This document shows positions 26,454 through 35,090 of a DNA stretch of 64,000 nucleotides, one piece after another. Source of the DNA: Tsuneonella flava (GTDB lineage: Bacteria; Pseudomonadota; Alphaproteobacteria; Sphingomonadales; Sphingomonadaceae); NCBI RefSeq assembly GCF_002870965.1, contig NZ_PHSO01000009.1, forward strand, positions 1 through 64,000, read 5' to 3'. The notes beneath the pieces were generated by a model. That model was not told where the DNA came from. It was given only the letters and a program-made list of their open reading frames with translations, and made no database searches. How positions within the stretch are numbered: position 1 is the stretch's first letter; each line of letters begins with the position of its first letter. The position numbers and the translations under genes are program-made.

Positions 26454-27400
26454 CGGGAGACAAGCTGGGCATGGGCCGCTTCGATGGCAAGGGCCGGATC
26501 GGTTTGCACCTGCAATGGCCGCCCCGTGCGCCGTATCAGCTCTTCGCGCCATTCGGGGCGCAGCCTGACGGAAAGCGCCGGGTGTATGGTGAGCAGGGTT
26601 TCGCCCGCTCCATCGATTCGCTCTGCCCGGCGCAGTGCCATGCGGGCCGCAGCGCCCAGACGCGCGGTGGCCAAGCGGTGCAGCAGCGACGGCCCTTCCA
26701 GTCGGGCGACGATCTGAACGAAGCCGAACCCGTTTATCGCCGTGCGTTCGTGTGGCCAGTCGGTCAGCGTGGTGCCCAGCGATTCGTCCACCGCGCGGCG
26801 GCCCGGCTTGTCGGCAATCGTCGGGAAGTCGATTCCGATGGAACCGCCCAGATCGAACCAGCGCAGTGCGCGGGCCAGCGGCGCCACAGCCGCCAGCGCC
26901 AGTTCGCGCGGGGGCAGAGTGCCGTCGATATCGATCAGCGTCATCGCCGGGGTGGCGGAAAACAGCAGCGATCCGCCAGCGAAGGCGATTTCGCCGGACG
27001 ATGCGGCATCCCACACGTTCTCCCATGCGCCCTGCGGCAAGCGGCGCACCGGGCGAGCACTGGCGAATATATCGCTGGCGGGGGTGGCCATATCCGCCGG
27101 GCGCGCGGCAGGCAGTTTGTAGCGTCCGCGTTCCGCAATCGCACCGCGCATAATGGTAAGGGGCAGCATTGTCCCCTCCTGCGCGTTGCGCGGCAGGCGG
27201 TCGATCAGGATCGTGCGCCCGTCGTCGGTTTCTCCCACGCCACGCACTGTACCCGATTCCTTGCGGACGAGCTTCGCATCTATCGATTGCCCGGCGTGGA
27301 GTTCGCCCGGCCAGCGGCACTTTGCCGCCAATACACTGTCGCCATCCATCAGCACCGCGCGGTCTTCACCGATGCCGTGTTCGACCAGCCATTCAGGCAA
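26450..27400 (-). CDS. short RNase E/G-family protein
   Basis: 316 residues from a TTG at 27400, supported by the family-like N-terminus PEWLVEHGIGEDRAVL and an 8-nt overlap with maf. The region corresponding to the S1/5'-sensor is compressed. Two catalytic-type Asp segments of the DNase-I-like domain are kept (MTLIDIDGT and LGGSIGIDFPTIADKPGRR). It stops after about 316 residues, against roughly 480 or more for RNase G, and I find no zinc-link CPxC motif, so tetramerisation like RNase E is unlikely. It is probably a minimal RNase G-like enzyme for RNA processing. Confidence 0.85.
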   Translation of the reverse strand: MPEWLVEHGIGEDRAVLMDGDSVLAAKCRWPGELHAGQSIDAKLVRKESGTVRGVGETDDGRTILIDRLPRNAQEGTMLPLTIMRGAIAERGRYKLPAARPADMATPASDIFASARPVRRLPQGAWENVWDAASSGEIAFAGGSLLFSATPAMTLIDIDGTLPPRELALAAVAPLARALRWFDLGGSIGIDFPTIADKPGRRAVDESLGTTLTDWPHERTAINGFGFVQIVARLEGPSLLHRLATARLGAAARMALRRAERIDGAGETLLTIHPALSVRLRPEWREELIRRTGRPLQVQTDPALAIEAAHAQLVSR

Positions 27401-27995
27401 TGGGGAACCCCGCCGCGCGTAGCAGAGCGCGGGTTTCGTATAGCGGCAGGCCGACGACGCCCGAATGGCTGCCTTGTATCCACGCGATCAGGCCTTCGGC
27501 CGCGCCCTGTATCGCGTATCCGCCTGCCTTCCCGTGCCATTCGCCGCTTGCAAGATAGGCGGACAGTTCATCTTCGGAGAGGCGTTTGAAGCGGACTACC
27601 GTTTCGCTCAACTTTTCGCGGATCGTGCCGTCGGGCGCCCGCAAGGCAATGGCCGACAGCACGCGGTGACGGCGGCCCGATAGCAGTTCGAGGCAATTCC
27701 GCGCGGTCGATTCGTCTTCCGCCTTGGGCAGTATCCGACGACCGGCGGCGACAACTGTGTCGCCCGCCAATACGAACGCGCCATCGCTGGCATCACCGAT
27801 CATCGCGGCAGCGGCAATGGCTTTTTCCCGCGCCATCCGTCGCGCATAATCGCGAGGGATTTCCACCTTGTTTGGGGTTTCGTCGATATCGGCAGGGGCC
27901 ACGCGATCGGGCACGATGCCAAGCCGCGCGATCAGCTCTCGCCGCCGTGGGCTGGCCGAAGCAAGCACGAGCTGGGGGGCAGGGGGCGTAGTCAT
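27393..27995 (-). CDS. maf: Maf-family nucleoside triphosphate pyrophosphatase
   Basis: 200 residues, normal for Maf. The N-terminal LVLASASPRRRELI loop is the nucleotide-binding signature, followed by ADIDETP, FVLAGDTVVAAGRRIL and GKAGGYAIQG. Maf proteins hydrolyse non-canonical or methylated NTPs to monophosphates, cleaning the pool, and affect septum formation in some bacteria. It overlaps the downstream RNase-like gene by 8 nt and lies 50 nt after infA, in the usual infA-maf-RNase-yacG order. Confidence 0.96.
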   Translation of the reverse strand: MTTPPAPQLVLASASPRRRELIARLGIVPDRVAPADIDETPNKVEIPRDYARRMAREKAIAAAAMIGDASDGAFVLAGDTVVAAGRRILPKAEDESTARNCLELLSGRRHRVLSAIALRAPDGTIREKLSETVVRFKRLSEDELSAYLASGEWHGKAGGYAIQGAAEGLIAWIQGSHSGVVGLPLYETRALLRAAGFPIA

Positions 27996-28045
27996 TGGGC
28001 CTGTATCATCGGGCCTGCATTACCGGGCCGCCGGGGCCACGGTGC

Positions 28046-28291
28046 TTATTGCGGGCCGGGGCCACCGCGTCCCGGCATAAAGCGATACGTGATGCGCCCC
28101 TTGGTCAGATCGTAAGGCGTCAGTTCGACGAGCACTTCGTCACCCGTCAGCACGCGAATGCGGTTCTTACGCATCTTGCCAGCAGTATGGCCGAGAATTT
28201 CATGGCCGTTTTCAAGCTCTACCCGGAACATCGCGTTTGGCAGCAGTTCGACTACCTTGCCGCGCATTTCGAGGAGTTCTTCTTTTGCCAT
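28046..28291 (-). CDS. infA: translation initiation factor IF-1
   Basis: 81 residues; a single S1/OB-fold domain with the typical sequence [39 protein letters not shown] and [10 protein letters not shown]. It binds the 30S A site and assists start selection with IF-2 and IF-3. A Gly/Pro-rich tail (GRGGPGPQ) extends past the usual 72-residue length. Leads the maf-RNase-yacG cluster on the minus strand, divergent from the TonB receptor across a 265-bp gap that must hold its promoter. Confidence 0.97.
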   Translation of the reverse strand: MAKEELLEMRGKVVELLPNAMFRVELENGHEILGHTAGKMRKNRIRVLTGDEVLVELTPYDLTKGRITYRFMPGRGGPGPQ

Positions 28292-28556
28292 GTATCCAGT
28301 CGGTTCCTGTATTTGGGTCAGGTGCGCTACGCACCGGTCGCGCGCCCATAGACCGAAGATCGTGAAAAGGAAAGTGCCTGCCGCATCCGCCGGAATTATA
28401 GCGGTTCATTTGCGAGCAATGGCCCTGCGACAAAAAGTTACGCTTTGTGCTGTTGTTTTCGCAGTTGCGAATTTGCAGGAATCTGCGCTGGGACCGGGGG
28501 GAACCAGAAGCACCTGGAAAATGCCAAAAGCATTTGGAAATGAAAGTAACTGACTC

Positions 28557-31500
28557 TTGCGTATAACCTCGACCACAGTTTCGCTTATCGCTCTGGCCGT
28601 ATGCGGCGCACCGACTATAGCCGCCGCCGCCGATGCCGCGCCTGTATCGCAGGGCACCCCGACGCCGACAACCGCGCCGACTGATGACGATGCAGATGAT
28701 TTCGCCAACGAGATCATTGTCACCGCCACGCGTCTGCCCGGTCAGGTCGATACCGATGTGCCTCCGGTGCTCGAGCTCGATGAAGCTGACATTGCGGCTT
28801 ATGGAGCCTCGTCGATCGACGATCTGATTTCGCAGCTTGCTCCGCAAACCGGATCGGGGCGCGGGCGTGGCGGCAGACCGGTGTTCCTCGTCAACGGACA
28901 GCGGATTGCCAATTTCCGCGAATTCCGTCGCTATCCGCCGGAAGCAATCCGTAAGATCGAAGTTCTGCCAGAAGAGGTGGCGCTGAAATTCGGCTATCCG
29001 GCCGATGCGCGCGTCGTGAATATCATCCTGAAAAGCGATTTTGCCAGTCGCGAGGTAGAGGCGGAATACGGAATGCCCACCCGTGGTGGCACCAGCACCG
29101 GGCAGGCCGAACTGTCCATGCTGCGGATCGCCGGACCGAACCGGTTCAATGCCAGCGCCGAATATACCACTACTACGCCGCTGACCGAAGGGGAGCGCGA
29201 GGTGGTACAGGCCGATGGCAGCGAACCCACGGTGGCCACCGATCCGAACCCGGCGGACTATCGCACTCTGGTGGCGAAGAATCAGGAACTCGAAGGCAAT
29301 GTGACCTGGACACGCGGGCTGGGCAAAGATGGGCTGGGCGGCCAGTTCACCATCAACGGGCAGGTCACGCGTAATGTAAAACGCAGCCTTTCCGGGCTCG
29401 ACACGGTTCTGCTGACAGACGGTGTCGGCAACACCGCCTTGCGGGCGCTCGATGCCGATCCGATTATGCGGCGAACAACCGCTGATACGTATTCGCTCGG
29501 CAGTTCGCTCGCTCTGCCCCTGGGCGCGTGGCAGTTCCAGACGACGGTGGACGCGACGCTTGGTAACACCGAAAGCCAGATTGATCGTCGTCGCGACACA
29601 TCGGCGCTGGTTACAGCGGCCGCCGCAGGCACGCTGGCAATCGACGGCCAGTTGCCCACTGTGCCATCGGCAGGGATCGATACTTCGCGTTCGCAAACCT
29701 ACACGATAGACACCAAAGCTACGTTGATGGGCAATCCGCTTCATCTGCCGGCGGGCGATGTCAGCGCGACATTCGCTGCCGGGTTCAAGGCCAACGGTAT
29801 CGATAGCAGCGACAGCCGGATTGCCGGGCCCGATGTTTCGCTCGATCGCCAACGGGTAAATGGCAGTATTACGCTTGGCGTGCCGATTACCAGCAGGCGG
29901 GAAGGGTTCGGGGCAGCGATTGGCGATCTGTCGCTCAACCTCGCTGGGGGTGTCGATCACCTGTCGGATTTCGATACCTTGTGGAACTACACCGCGGGGA
30001 TCACCTGGAGTCCGGTGGAACGGCTCAGCTTGCAGGCAACCCGCATCGTGACCGACGTGGCTCCGTCGCTGACGCAACTGGGCGCCGCGACTCTGATCGA
30101 TTACAACGTGCCGGTGTACGATTTCACCAATGGGACCACTGTGCTCGCCACAGTAACCAGCGGCGGCAATCCCAACCTGACAGCGGAAACCCAGCGCGAT
30201 TGGAAACTGTCGGCCAATTACGACATCGATCTGTTTGACCGTACAAGCTTCCGGGTCGAATATTTCAGCAATCATTCGACCAACACCACGAACAGTTTCC
30301 CGGTGCTGACTCCGGCGATCGAGGCGGCGTTCCCCGGCCGGGTGACACGCGCAGCCGACGGCACTTTGCTGGCGATCGATCAGCGGCCTGTTACCTTTGC
30401 TGAGGAGAATAGTTCGCGCATTCGCTACGGGATCAACCTGTTCGGGCGTTTCGGTAAAGCGAAAGAGGCAGTGGCGGGTGGTGCCAGTGGCGGCGGGCGT
30501 GGCGCGGCTGCTCCGGCTCCTGCTTCGCCACCGGCGGGCGAGGCCGGGCCTCCGCCGGGTGGGCCGCGCGCTGGCGGGCCGGGAAGTGTCGCTGCTTTCG
30601 ATCCCGCGCGCTTCGCCGCGATGCGGGCGCAATTTTGCAACACGCCCGAAGGGCAAGTGCCCGATATCTCTCAGCTTCCCGAGCGGATGCAGGAACGGCT
30701 GAAAGGTGAGGACGGCACTGTCGATCCGGCCAAGGTGGCGCAGGCGCGCGAACGTATCTGTTCGGCGGATGGAGCCAAGCCACGCCCGCAGATGGATCCC
30801 GCCCGTTTCGAAAAGCTGCGGATCGCGCTCTGTCCAGAACCGGGGAAGGAGCCCGATCTGACGGTGCTGCCCGAAAGTGTGCGCGATCGGCTCAAGGGAG
30901 CTGACGGGCAAGTGGATCCTGCGCGGTTGAAAGCATTGCAGCAACGCCTGTGCTCGATGACTCCACCCGGCGGCGCACCTGCGGGCGACGCAGCGAAGCA
31001 AGGGGCATCGGGTGGCCAGTCGGGTAGAGCTCGGGGTGGTGGATCGCCTGGCTTTGGCCGGGGTGACGATGGACGCGGGCGGTGGAACCTCTCGTTCTAT
31101 CATACCGTCGAACTGACCAACCGTGTGCTGATCGCACCCGGCGGGCCGGAGCTCGATATGCTCAACGGCGATGCCACCGGCAGCGGCGGCACACCGCGTC
31201 ACAAGCTGGAGCTGGAGGGCGGATTATTCCGCGGCGGGATCGGCGGGCGCCTGTCCGCCAATTACCAGAGCGCAACAGACGTCAACGGCAGCGCGCTGCC
31301 GGGGTCGAGCGATCTGCGGTTCGGTTCGCTGACGACGTTCAATCTCCGCCTGTTCATGGACCTGTCTCAGCAAGACTGGCTGACCGGCGGTGGCGATCCG
31401 GGCTTCTGGAAGGGCTGGCGGATGTCGTTGCGGGCGGACAACCTGTTCGACACCCGCCAGAAAGTGACCGATTCCACCGGCACCGTACCGTTGCGCTATC

Positions 31501-31562
31501 AGCCCGCGCTGATCGACCCGGTCGGTCGGTTCGTGGAAATCGAGTTCCGCAAGGTGTTCTAA
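28557..31562 (+). CDS. TonB-dependent outer membrane receptor with Cys-containing tandem insertion
   Basis: 1001 residues. The only workable start is a TTG at 28557 (an in-frame TGA precedes it), giving signal peptide MRITSTTVSLIALAVCGAPT cleaved near AAAAD. A TonB box-like EIIVTATR is near residue 52, then a plug domain (DDLISQLAPQTG, VFLVNGQRI, IRKIEVLPEEVALKFGYP). A beta-barrel follows, ending in Phe (VEIEFRKVF). Residues ~640-840 carry a Gly/Pro/Ala-rich segment enclosing two 55-residue repeats, absent from standard receptors. It probably imports a nutrient across the outer membrane using TonB energy; the substrate is unknown. It faces the MipZ-like gene convergently. Confidence 0.9.
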   Translation: MRITSTTVSLIALAVCGAPTIAAAADAAPVSQGTPTPTTAPTDDDADDFANEIIVTATRLPGQVDTDVPPVLELDEADIAAYGASSIDDLISQLAPQTGSGRGRGGRPVFLVNGQRIANFREFRRYPPEAIRKIEVLPEEVALKFGYPADARVVNIILKSDFASREVEAEYGMPTRGGTSTGQAELSMLRIAGPNRFNASAEYTTTTPLTEGEREVVQADGSEPTVATDPNPADYRTLVAKNQELEGNVTWTRGLGKDGLGGQFTINGQVTRNVKRSLSGLDTVLLTDGVGNTALRALDADPIMRRTTADTYSLGSSLALPLGAWQFQTTVDATLGNTESQIDRRRDTSALVTAAAAGTLAIDGQLPTVPSAGIDTSRSQTYTIDTKATLMGNPLHLPAGDVSATFAAGFKANGIDSSDSRIAGPDVSLDRQRVNGSITLGVPITSRREGFGAAIGDLSLNLAGGVDHLSDFDTLWNYTAGITWSPVERLSLQATRIVTDVAPSLTQLGAATLIDYNVPVYDFTNGTTVLATVTSGGNPNLTAETQRDWKLSANYDIDLFDRTSFRVEYFSNHSTNTTNSFPVLTPAIEAAFPGRVTRAADGTLLAIDQRPVTFAEENSSRIRYGINLFGRFGKAKEAVAGGASGGGRGAAAPAPASPPAGEAGPPPGGPRAGGPGSVAAFDPARFAAMRAQFCNTPEGQVPDISQLPERMQERLKGEDGTVDPAKVAQARERICSADGAKPRPQMDPARFEKLRIALCPEPGKEPDLTVLPESVRDRLKGADGQVDPARLKALQQRLCSMTPPGGAPAGDAAKQGASGGQSGRARGGGSPGFGRGDDGRGRWNLSFYHTVELTNRVLIAPGGPELDMLNGDATGSGGTPRHKLELEGGLFRGGIGGRLSANYQSATDVNGSALPGSSDLRFGSLTTFNLRLFMDLSQQDWLTGGGDPGFWKGWRMSLRADNLFDTRQKVTDSTGTVPLRYQPALIDPVGRFVEIEFRKVF
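30597..30956 (+). repeat. tandem 55-residue repeat inside TonB receptor (residues 681-736 and 746-800)
   Basis: Two units align closely: each begins DPARF, has a Cys about 14 residues in, an LPE step, RLKG(E/A)DG(T/Q)VDPA and ends R(I/L)CS. Each unit has two Cys. They are flanked by low-complexity Gly/Pro/Ala linkers. The duplication is diverged at DNA level, so it is old. It likely forms an extracellular loop domain of the barrel. Confidence 0.85.
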
Positions 31563-31625
31563 AAACGGGCCTCGTAATTGGGGGAGGCATGGCTGCCTGC
31601 TGGCGCGCAATGCACGGCGATGCAG

Positions 31626-32630
31626 CTATGCCTCTACCCGTGCCGGGCCTCGTGTCGGGCAAAGCGTTTCCAGAACCGCGCGCACATAATTGTCGCGGGT
31701 GCGGTTCAGCACAGGTGCGCGGCGTGCGGGGGCGGCTTCGGAGCGATGCAGTGTGGCGGTTTCCGGCGGTTCGGGCAGATCGAAAGTCGCCAGAACACGG
31801 TCGATTTCCTGCCTGCCCTTGCGCGCGTGTTTCCGCAGTTGCGGGATTAGCGGGATATCGGCCACAGTCAGCCCGAATTGCAGCAGGTCGCGATAGACCA
31901 CCCGTTCGCTCAGCCCTTCTACGATCCGCAAGCTATAGCTTTCGGATAGCTGGAGCAGCCCTGCGCCGATCCGTTCCATCTGAGCGGAATCGACCGACCG
32001 CACACGATTGCGGGCCACCACCCAGTCCGCCGTGCTCAATCCGCGCGCAAGCTGTTCTGCGCGCAAGGCAAGGACTGTCCGTGCAAAGGCGCTCGGTTCG
32101 CGCAGTTCGTGCGTCACGGGATCGAAATGGCCCAGAGCATCGAGATCGTAGTGCGATGCGCTGATCGGAGTGACCAGTGTATCGGCCAGTGCGATCGCGC
32201 GTCGCGCCTGCGGACAGTCGCGCCCGGCCACATCGATAATCACGACATCGATTTCGCTGCCCAGCCGCGCGATTTCCTGCTGCAGCATGGCGGTGCTGTT
32301 ATTATCGATGCGGATCGACTGAATCGCAGGCAGTTTTGCATTCAGGCAATGGGCGGTGGCGTGGCGCGCCTCCAGTGTGCGCGACAGGCTGCGTTGCCGT
32401 GCGTCGAGGTCCACCGCCAGTACCCGCAAACCACGCGATGCCAGCGCTACGCCCGCCTGAAAAGCCATCGTGGTTTTGCCCACGCCGCCCTTTTCATTGG
32501 CGAATGTAATCACATGGCCAGACGGTAAATGGTTACGAAAAATTTCGTCCAATACCCGTTCCGGGCATTCCCCACTTCCGTATATATCCGGAAATGCGCC
32601 GGTCCGATGCATCGTGTAATCGTACTTCAT
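31626..32630 (-). CDS. MipZ-like ParA/MinD-family ATPase (division plane positioning)
   Basis: 334 residues from ATG at 32630, preceded by a GGGGGC ribosome binding site; an upstream GTG would add ten residues. The deviant Walker A is NEKGGVGKTT near residue 45, followed by AVDLDARQRSLSR, IIDVAGRDC and ANRVRSVD-like NRVRSVDS, the pattern of MipZ rather than chromosomal ParA. MipZ binds ParB-origin complexes, forms a bipolar gradient and inhibits FtsZ away from midcell. The first ~35 residues and the last ~60 are extra to the ATPase core. No parB or ftsZ is in the window. Upstream is a DnaA-box-bearing region. Confidence 0.85.
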   Translation of the reverse strand: MKYDYTMHRTGAFPDIYGSGECPERVLDEIFRNHLPSGHVITFANEKGGVGKTTMAFQAGVALASRGLRVLAVDLDARQRSLSRTLEARHATAHCLNAKLPAIQSIRIDNNSTAMLQQEIARLGSEIDVVIIDVAGRDCPQARRAIALADTLVTPISASHYDLDALGHFDPVTHELREPSAFARTVLALRAEQLARGLSTADWVVARNRVRSVDSAQMERIGAGLLQLSESYSLRIVEGLSERVVYRDLLQFGLTVADIPLIPQLRKHARKGRQEIDRVLATFDLPEPPETATLHRSEAAPARRAPVLNRTRDNYVRAVLETLCPTRGPARVEA

Positions 32631-32693
32631 CGCGCCCCCACCCCTGGCTTGCCGAATCACTTCACGGTTGAGCCATTCTCCCGTAATCCAAAG

Positions 32694-32702
32694 TTATCCA
32701 CA
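32694..32702 (+). promoter_or_regulatory. perfect DnaA box between mipZ-like gene and uvrC
   Basis: TTATCCACA matches the consensus DnaA 9-mer exactly. It is single, in the divergent spacer of a division-related ATPase gene and a DNA repair gene. A lone box suggests DnaA-dependent transcription control rather than an origin; chance occurrence is possible. Confidence 0.5.
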
Positions 32703-32740
32703 AGCTAGAGCCTCTGAAAAGCCGAGATAATTCGCTTTTA

Positions 32741-32790
32741 TTGCGAACAGGCGGCTGAATTCATTGGCGAACAATTTTGCACTTGCGAAC
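32741..32790 (+). repeat. three direct TTG(G)CGAAC repeats upstream of uvrC
   Basis: TTGCGAAC occurs at 32741-32748 and 32783-32790 (42 bp apart) with a variant TTGGCGAAC at 32764-32772 between them. They lie 45-95 bp before the uvrC start in an AT-richer patch. They may be binding sites for a regulator, possibly repeated operator half sites. Confidence 0.45.
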
Positions 32791-32834
32791 CAATCCCTTC
32801 CCAATTTCGCTGCGAAACCTATCTTGGCGCGCAT

Positions 32835-34790
32835 ATGAGCCGCACAGAAGCCGGATCTCCGCCAGACCCCAGAGGTGCCGAACGCTTCAATGAAGAGCGG
32901 GCGACTTTTGTTGTCAAAGGCTCCAGCCAGCCCGATCTCGCGGCAGGGGTCGCGGCGATCCGCGACACAGTTAAAACCTTAAAGCCGGTTCCGGGCGTCT
33001 ATCGTATGCTCGATGCGCGTGGCGACGTGCTCTATGTCGGCAAGGCGCGGGCGCTGAAGAACCGGGTGACGAACTACACGCAAGTGCAGAATCTGACCAA
33101 TCGGTTGCAACGGATGGTCAGCCAGACCCGCCGGATGGAAATCGTTACCACCAATTCGGAAGCCGAGGCGCTGCTGCTGGAAGCGCAACTGATCAAGCGA
33201 TACCGCCCGGCCTATAACGTCTTGCTGCGCGACGATAAATCGTTCCCGTTCATTCTGCTGCGCGCCGATCACGATTTCCCACGGATCATGAAGCATCGCG
33301 GGGCACGGCGGGCGAAGGGGAATTACTACGGCCCCTTTGCCAGCGCGGGCAGCGTCAACACCACGATCAATGCGCTGCAAAAGCTGTTCCTGCTGCGGAG
33401 TTGCACCGACGGGTTCTTTTCCCGCCGCGACCGGCCTTGTCTGCTCTATCAGATCAAGCGGTGCAGCGCGCCCTGTGTCGGGCGGATCGACGAGGCGGGC
33501 TATGCCGAACTGGTGCAGCAGGCGAAGGATTTCCTCGGCGGCAAATCGGGCGCGGTGCAGGCGCAGATCGAAGCGCAGATGGAACAGGCGGCTGCGGCAC
33601 TCGACTTCGAACGGGCGGCGATGCTGCGCGACCGGCTGCGGGCTGCCACTGCAATTCAGGGCAGCCAGGCGATCAATGCCGCCGGGGTGGGCGATGCCGA
33701 TGTGTTCGCAATGGCGAGCAAGGGCGGCCATATCGGAGTGCAGGCGTTTTTCGTGCGCGGCGGGCAGAACTGGGGCCACCGTGCATTCTTCCCCAGCCAC
33801 ACCGACGGGTTGAGCGAGGAGGAAGTGATGTCGAGCTTCCTCGCACAGTTTTATGAAGAAGTGCCCCCGGCGAAACACATCCTCGTCGATCGCGATCTGC
33901 CCGATCGCGCTTTGTTGCAGGAGGCTTTTTGCGAAGCGGCGGGGCACCGGGTGGAAATATCCGTTCCTCAGCGAGGCGACCGGCGGCGGCTGATGGAACA
34001 GGCCAGCCGCAACGCGGTGGAGGCGCTCGACCGCAGACTGGCCGAAAGCGGCACCCGCGCGCAGATCGGGCGGCAACTGGCCGAATTTCTCGAACTGCCC
34101 GAACCGCCGCAGCGGATCGAGGTGTACGACAACAGCCACATTCAGGGGGCGAAGGCGGTGGGGGCGATGATCGTCGCCGGGCCGGAAGGATTTGTGAAAG
34201 GGCAGTATCGCAAATTCAACATCCGCAGCGCGCAGACGAACGACGATTTCGGCATGATGCGCGAAGTGATGCAGCGCCGCTTCGCCCGTGCGCTGGAGGA
34301 CGATCCCGACCACACCACCAGCGGCGAAGACGGGACGTGGCCCGATCTCGTGCTGATCGATGGCGGCAAAGGGCAGATGAGCACTGTGCGCGACACGCTG
34401 GAGGAAATGGGAATCGAGGATGTGCCGCTGATCGCGATCGCCAAGGGGCCGCACCACGGCCGCGAAGGGCGCGAGGTGTTCCACTTCCCCGATGGGCGGG
34501 AGAAGACACTGCCGGTCAATTCGCCTCTGCTGTTCTATCTCCAGACCTTGCGCGACGAAGTGCACCGCTATGTAATCGGCGCCCACCGCGCCAAACGCAG
34601 CCGGGCCATCACGGCATCGCCGCTGGACGAGATTCCCGGCATCGGCCCGAATCGCAAACGTGCGCTGCTGCTACATTTCGGCACCGCCGGAAAAGTGCGC
34701 GCCGCCGCGCTGGAAGACCTGAAGCGAACACCGGGCATCAGCGCCGGTGTGGCGCAGAAGATATGGGATTTCTACCACCCCGGCGGGTGA
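32835..34790 (+). CDS. uvrC: excinuclease ABC subunit C
   Basis: 651 residues. UvrC makes both incisions around bulky lesions in nucleotide excision repair with UvrA and UvrB. In order: GIY-YIG nuclease for the 3' cut (PGVYRMLDARGDVLYVGKAR, residues ~53-75), Cys-rich stretch (CSAPCVGRID), UvrB-binding UVR motif (LDFERAAMLRDRL), RNase H-like domain for the 5' cut (EVYDNSHIQG; LVLIDGGKGQ) and a helix-hairpin-helix pair at the C-terminus (IPGIGPNRKRALLLHFG). All expected motifs are present. An extra ~25 residues precede the usual start. A divergent spacer with repeated motifs lies upstream. Confidence 0.97.
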   Translation: MSRTEAGSPPDPRGAERFNEERATFVVKGSSQPDLAAGVAAIRDTVKTLKPVPGVYRMLDARGDVLYVGKARALKNRVTNYTQVQNLTNRLQRMVSQTRRMEIVTTNSEAEALLLEAQLIKRYRPAYNVLLRDDKSFPFILLRADHDFPRIMKHRGARRAKGNYYGPFASAGSVNTTINALQKLFLLRSCTDGFFSRRDRPCLLYQIKRCSAPCVGRIDEAGYAELVQQAKDFLGGKSGAVQAQIEAQMEQAAAALDFERAAMLRDRLRAATAIQGSQAINAAGVGDADVFAMASKGGHIGVQAFFVRGGQNWGHRAFFPSHTDGLSEEEVMSSFLAQFYEEVPPAKHILVDRDLPDRALLQEAFCEAAGHRVEISVPQRGDRRRLMEQASRNAVEALDRRLAESGTRAQIGRQLAEFLELPEPPQRIEVYDNSHIQGAKAVGAMIVAGPEGFVKGQYRKFNIRSAQTNDDFGMMREVMQRRFARALEDDPDHTTSGEDGTWPDLVLIDGGKGQMSTVRDTLEEMGIEDVPLIAIAKGPHHGREGREVFHFPDGREKTLPVNSPLLFYLQTLRDEVHRYVIGAHRAKRSRAITASPLDEIPGIGPNRKRALLLHFGTAGKVRAAALEDLKRTPGISAGVAQKIWDFYHPGG

Positions 34791-34854
34791 GGGGTGTTGG
34801 TGGGGGAAGGTTGCGATCCTGCTCCGCCTCAGAGCTGGCTAACTTCAACCGTCG

Positions 34855-34930
34855 CCCCGGACTTGATCCGGGGTCCAGCTTTTTGGGCGCTGCGCTGGCA
34901 GAACAGCAGGGCCCCGGATCAGATTCGGGG
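34855..34930. repeat. Family A composite palindromic element, copy 1
   Basis: Hairpin CCCCGGA/TCCGGGG (34855-34861 and 34867-34873), then TCCAGCTTTTTGGGCGC, a GCTGGCAGAACAGCAGGG linker and a second hairpin CCCCGGA/TTCGGGG (34912-34930). The same order occurs at 57991-58068. The first hairpin followed by CTTTTT may also terminate uvrC. Confidence 0.75.
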
Positions 34931-34968
34931 CGATGTTGTGGGACGGCTTCACTCATCCTGCTAACACT

Positions 34969-35090
34969 CGTCATTGCGAGGAGCCGCAGGCGACGTGGCA
35001 ATCCATGGACCGCCGCATGCGCCTATCGCAACCGGTACGATAGGCGCCGCCCTCACTCCATGGATTGCTTCACTGTGTTCGCAATGACGA
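34969..35090. repeat. Family B inverted repeat, copy 1
   Basis: Left arm starts CGTCATTGCGAGGAGC and runs to ATCCATGGA (about 35009); right arm runs from TCCATGGATTGCTTC (35058) to GCAATGACG at 35090. The loop encloses a perfect 10-bp hairpin GCGCCTATCG/CGATAGGCGC (35019-35028 and 35038-35047). The arms recur at 58107 and 58291-58415. Confidence 0.8.

Noticed and set aside
28212-31202. 996-codon minus-strand frame
   Set aside because: Antisense to the TonB receptor and infA; composition is a codon shadow and no domain is visible.
32694-32702. DnaA box as a replication origin
   Set aside because: Only one perfect box and no AT-rich unwinding region or origin-linked genes; better read as a transcription or titration site.
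32979-34586. 535-codon minus-strand frame
   Set aside because: Antisense to uvrC, whose motifs are all intact.
34855-35090. CRISPR array after uvrC
   Set aside because: Repeats are palindromes in inverted arrangement with irregular spacing and no unique equal-length spacers or cas genes.
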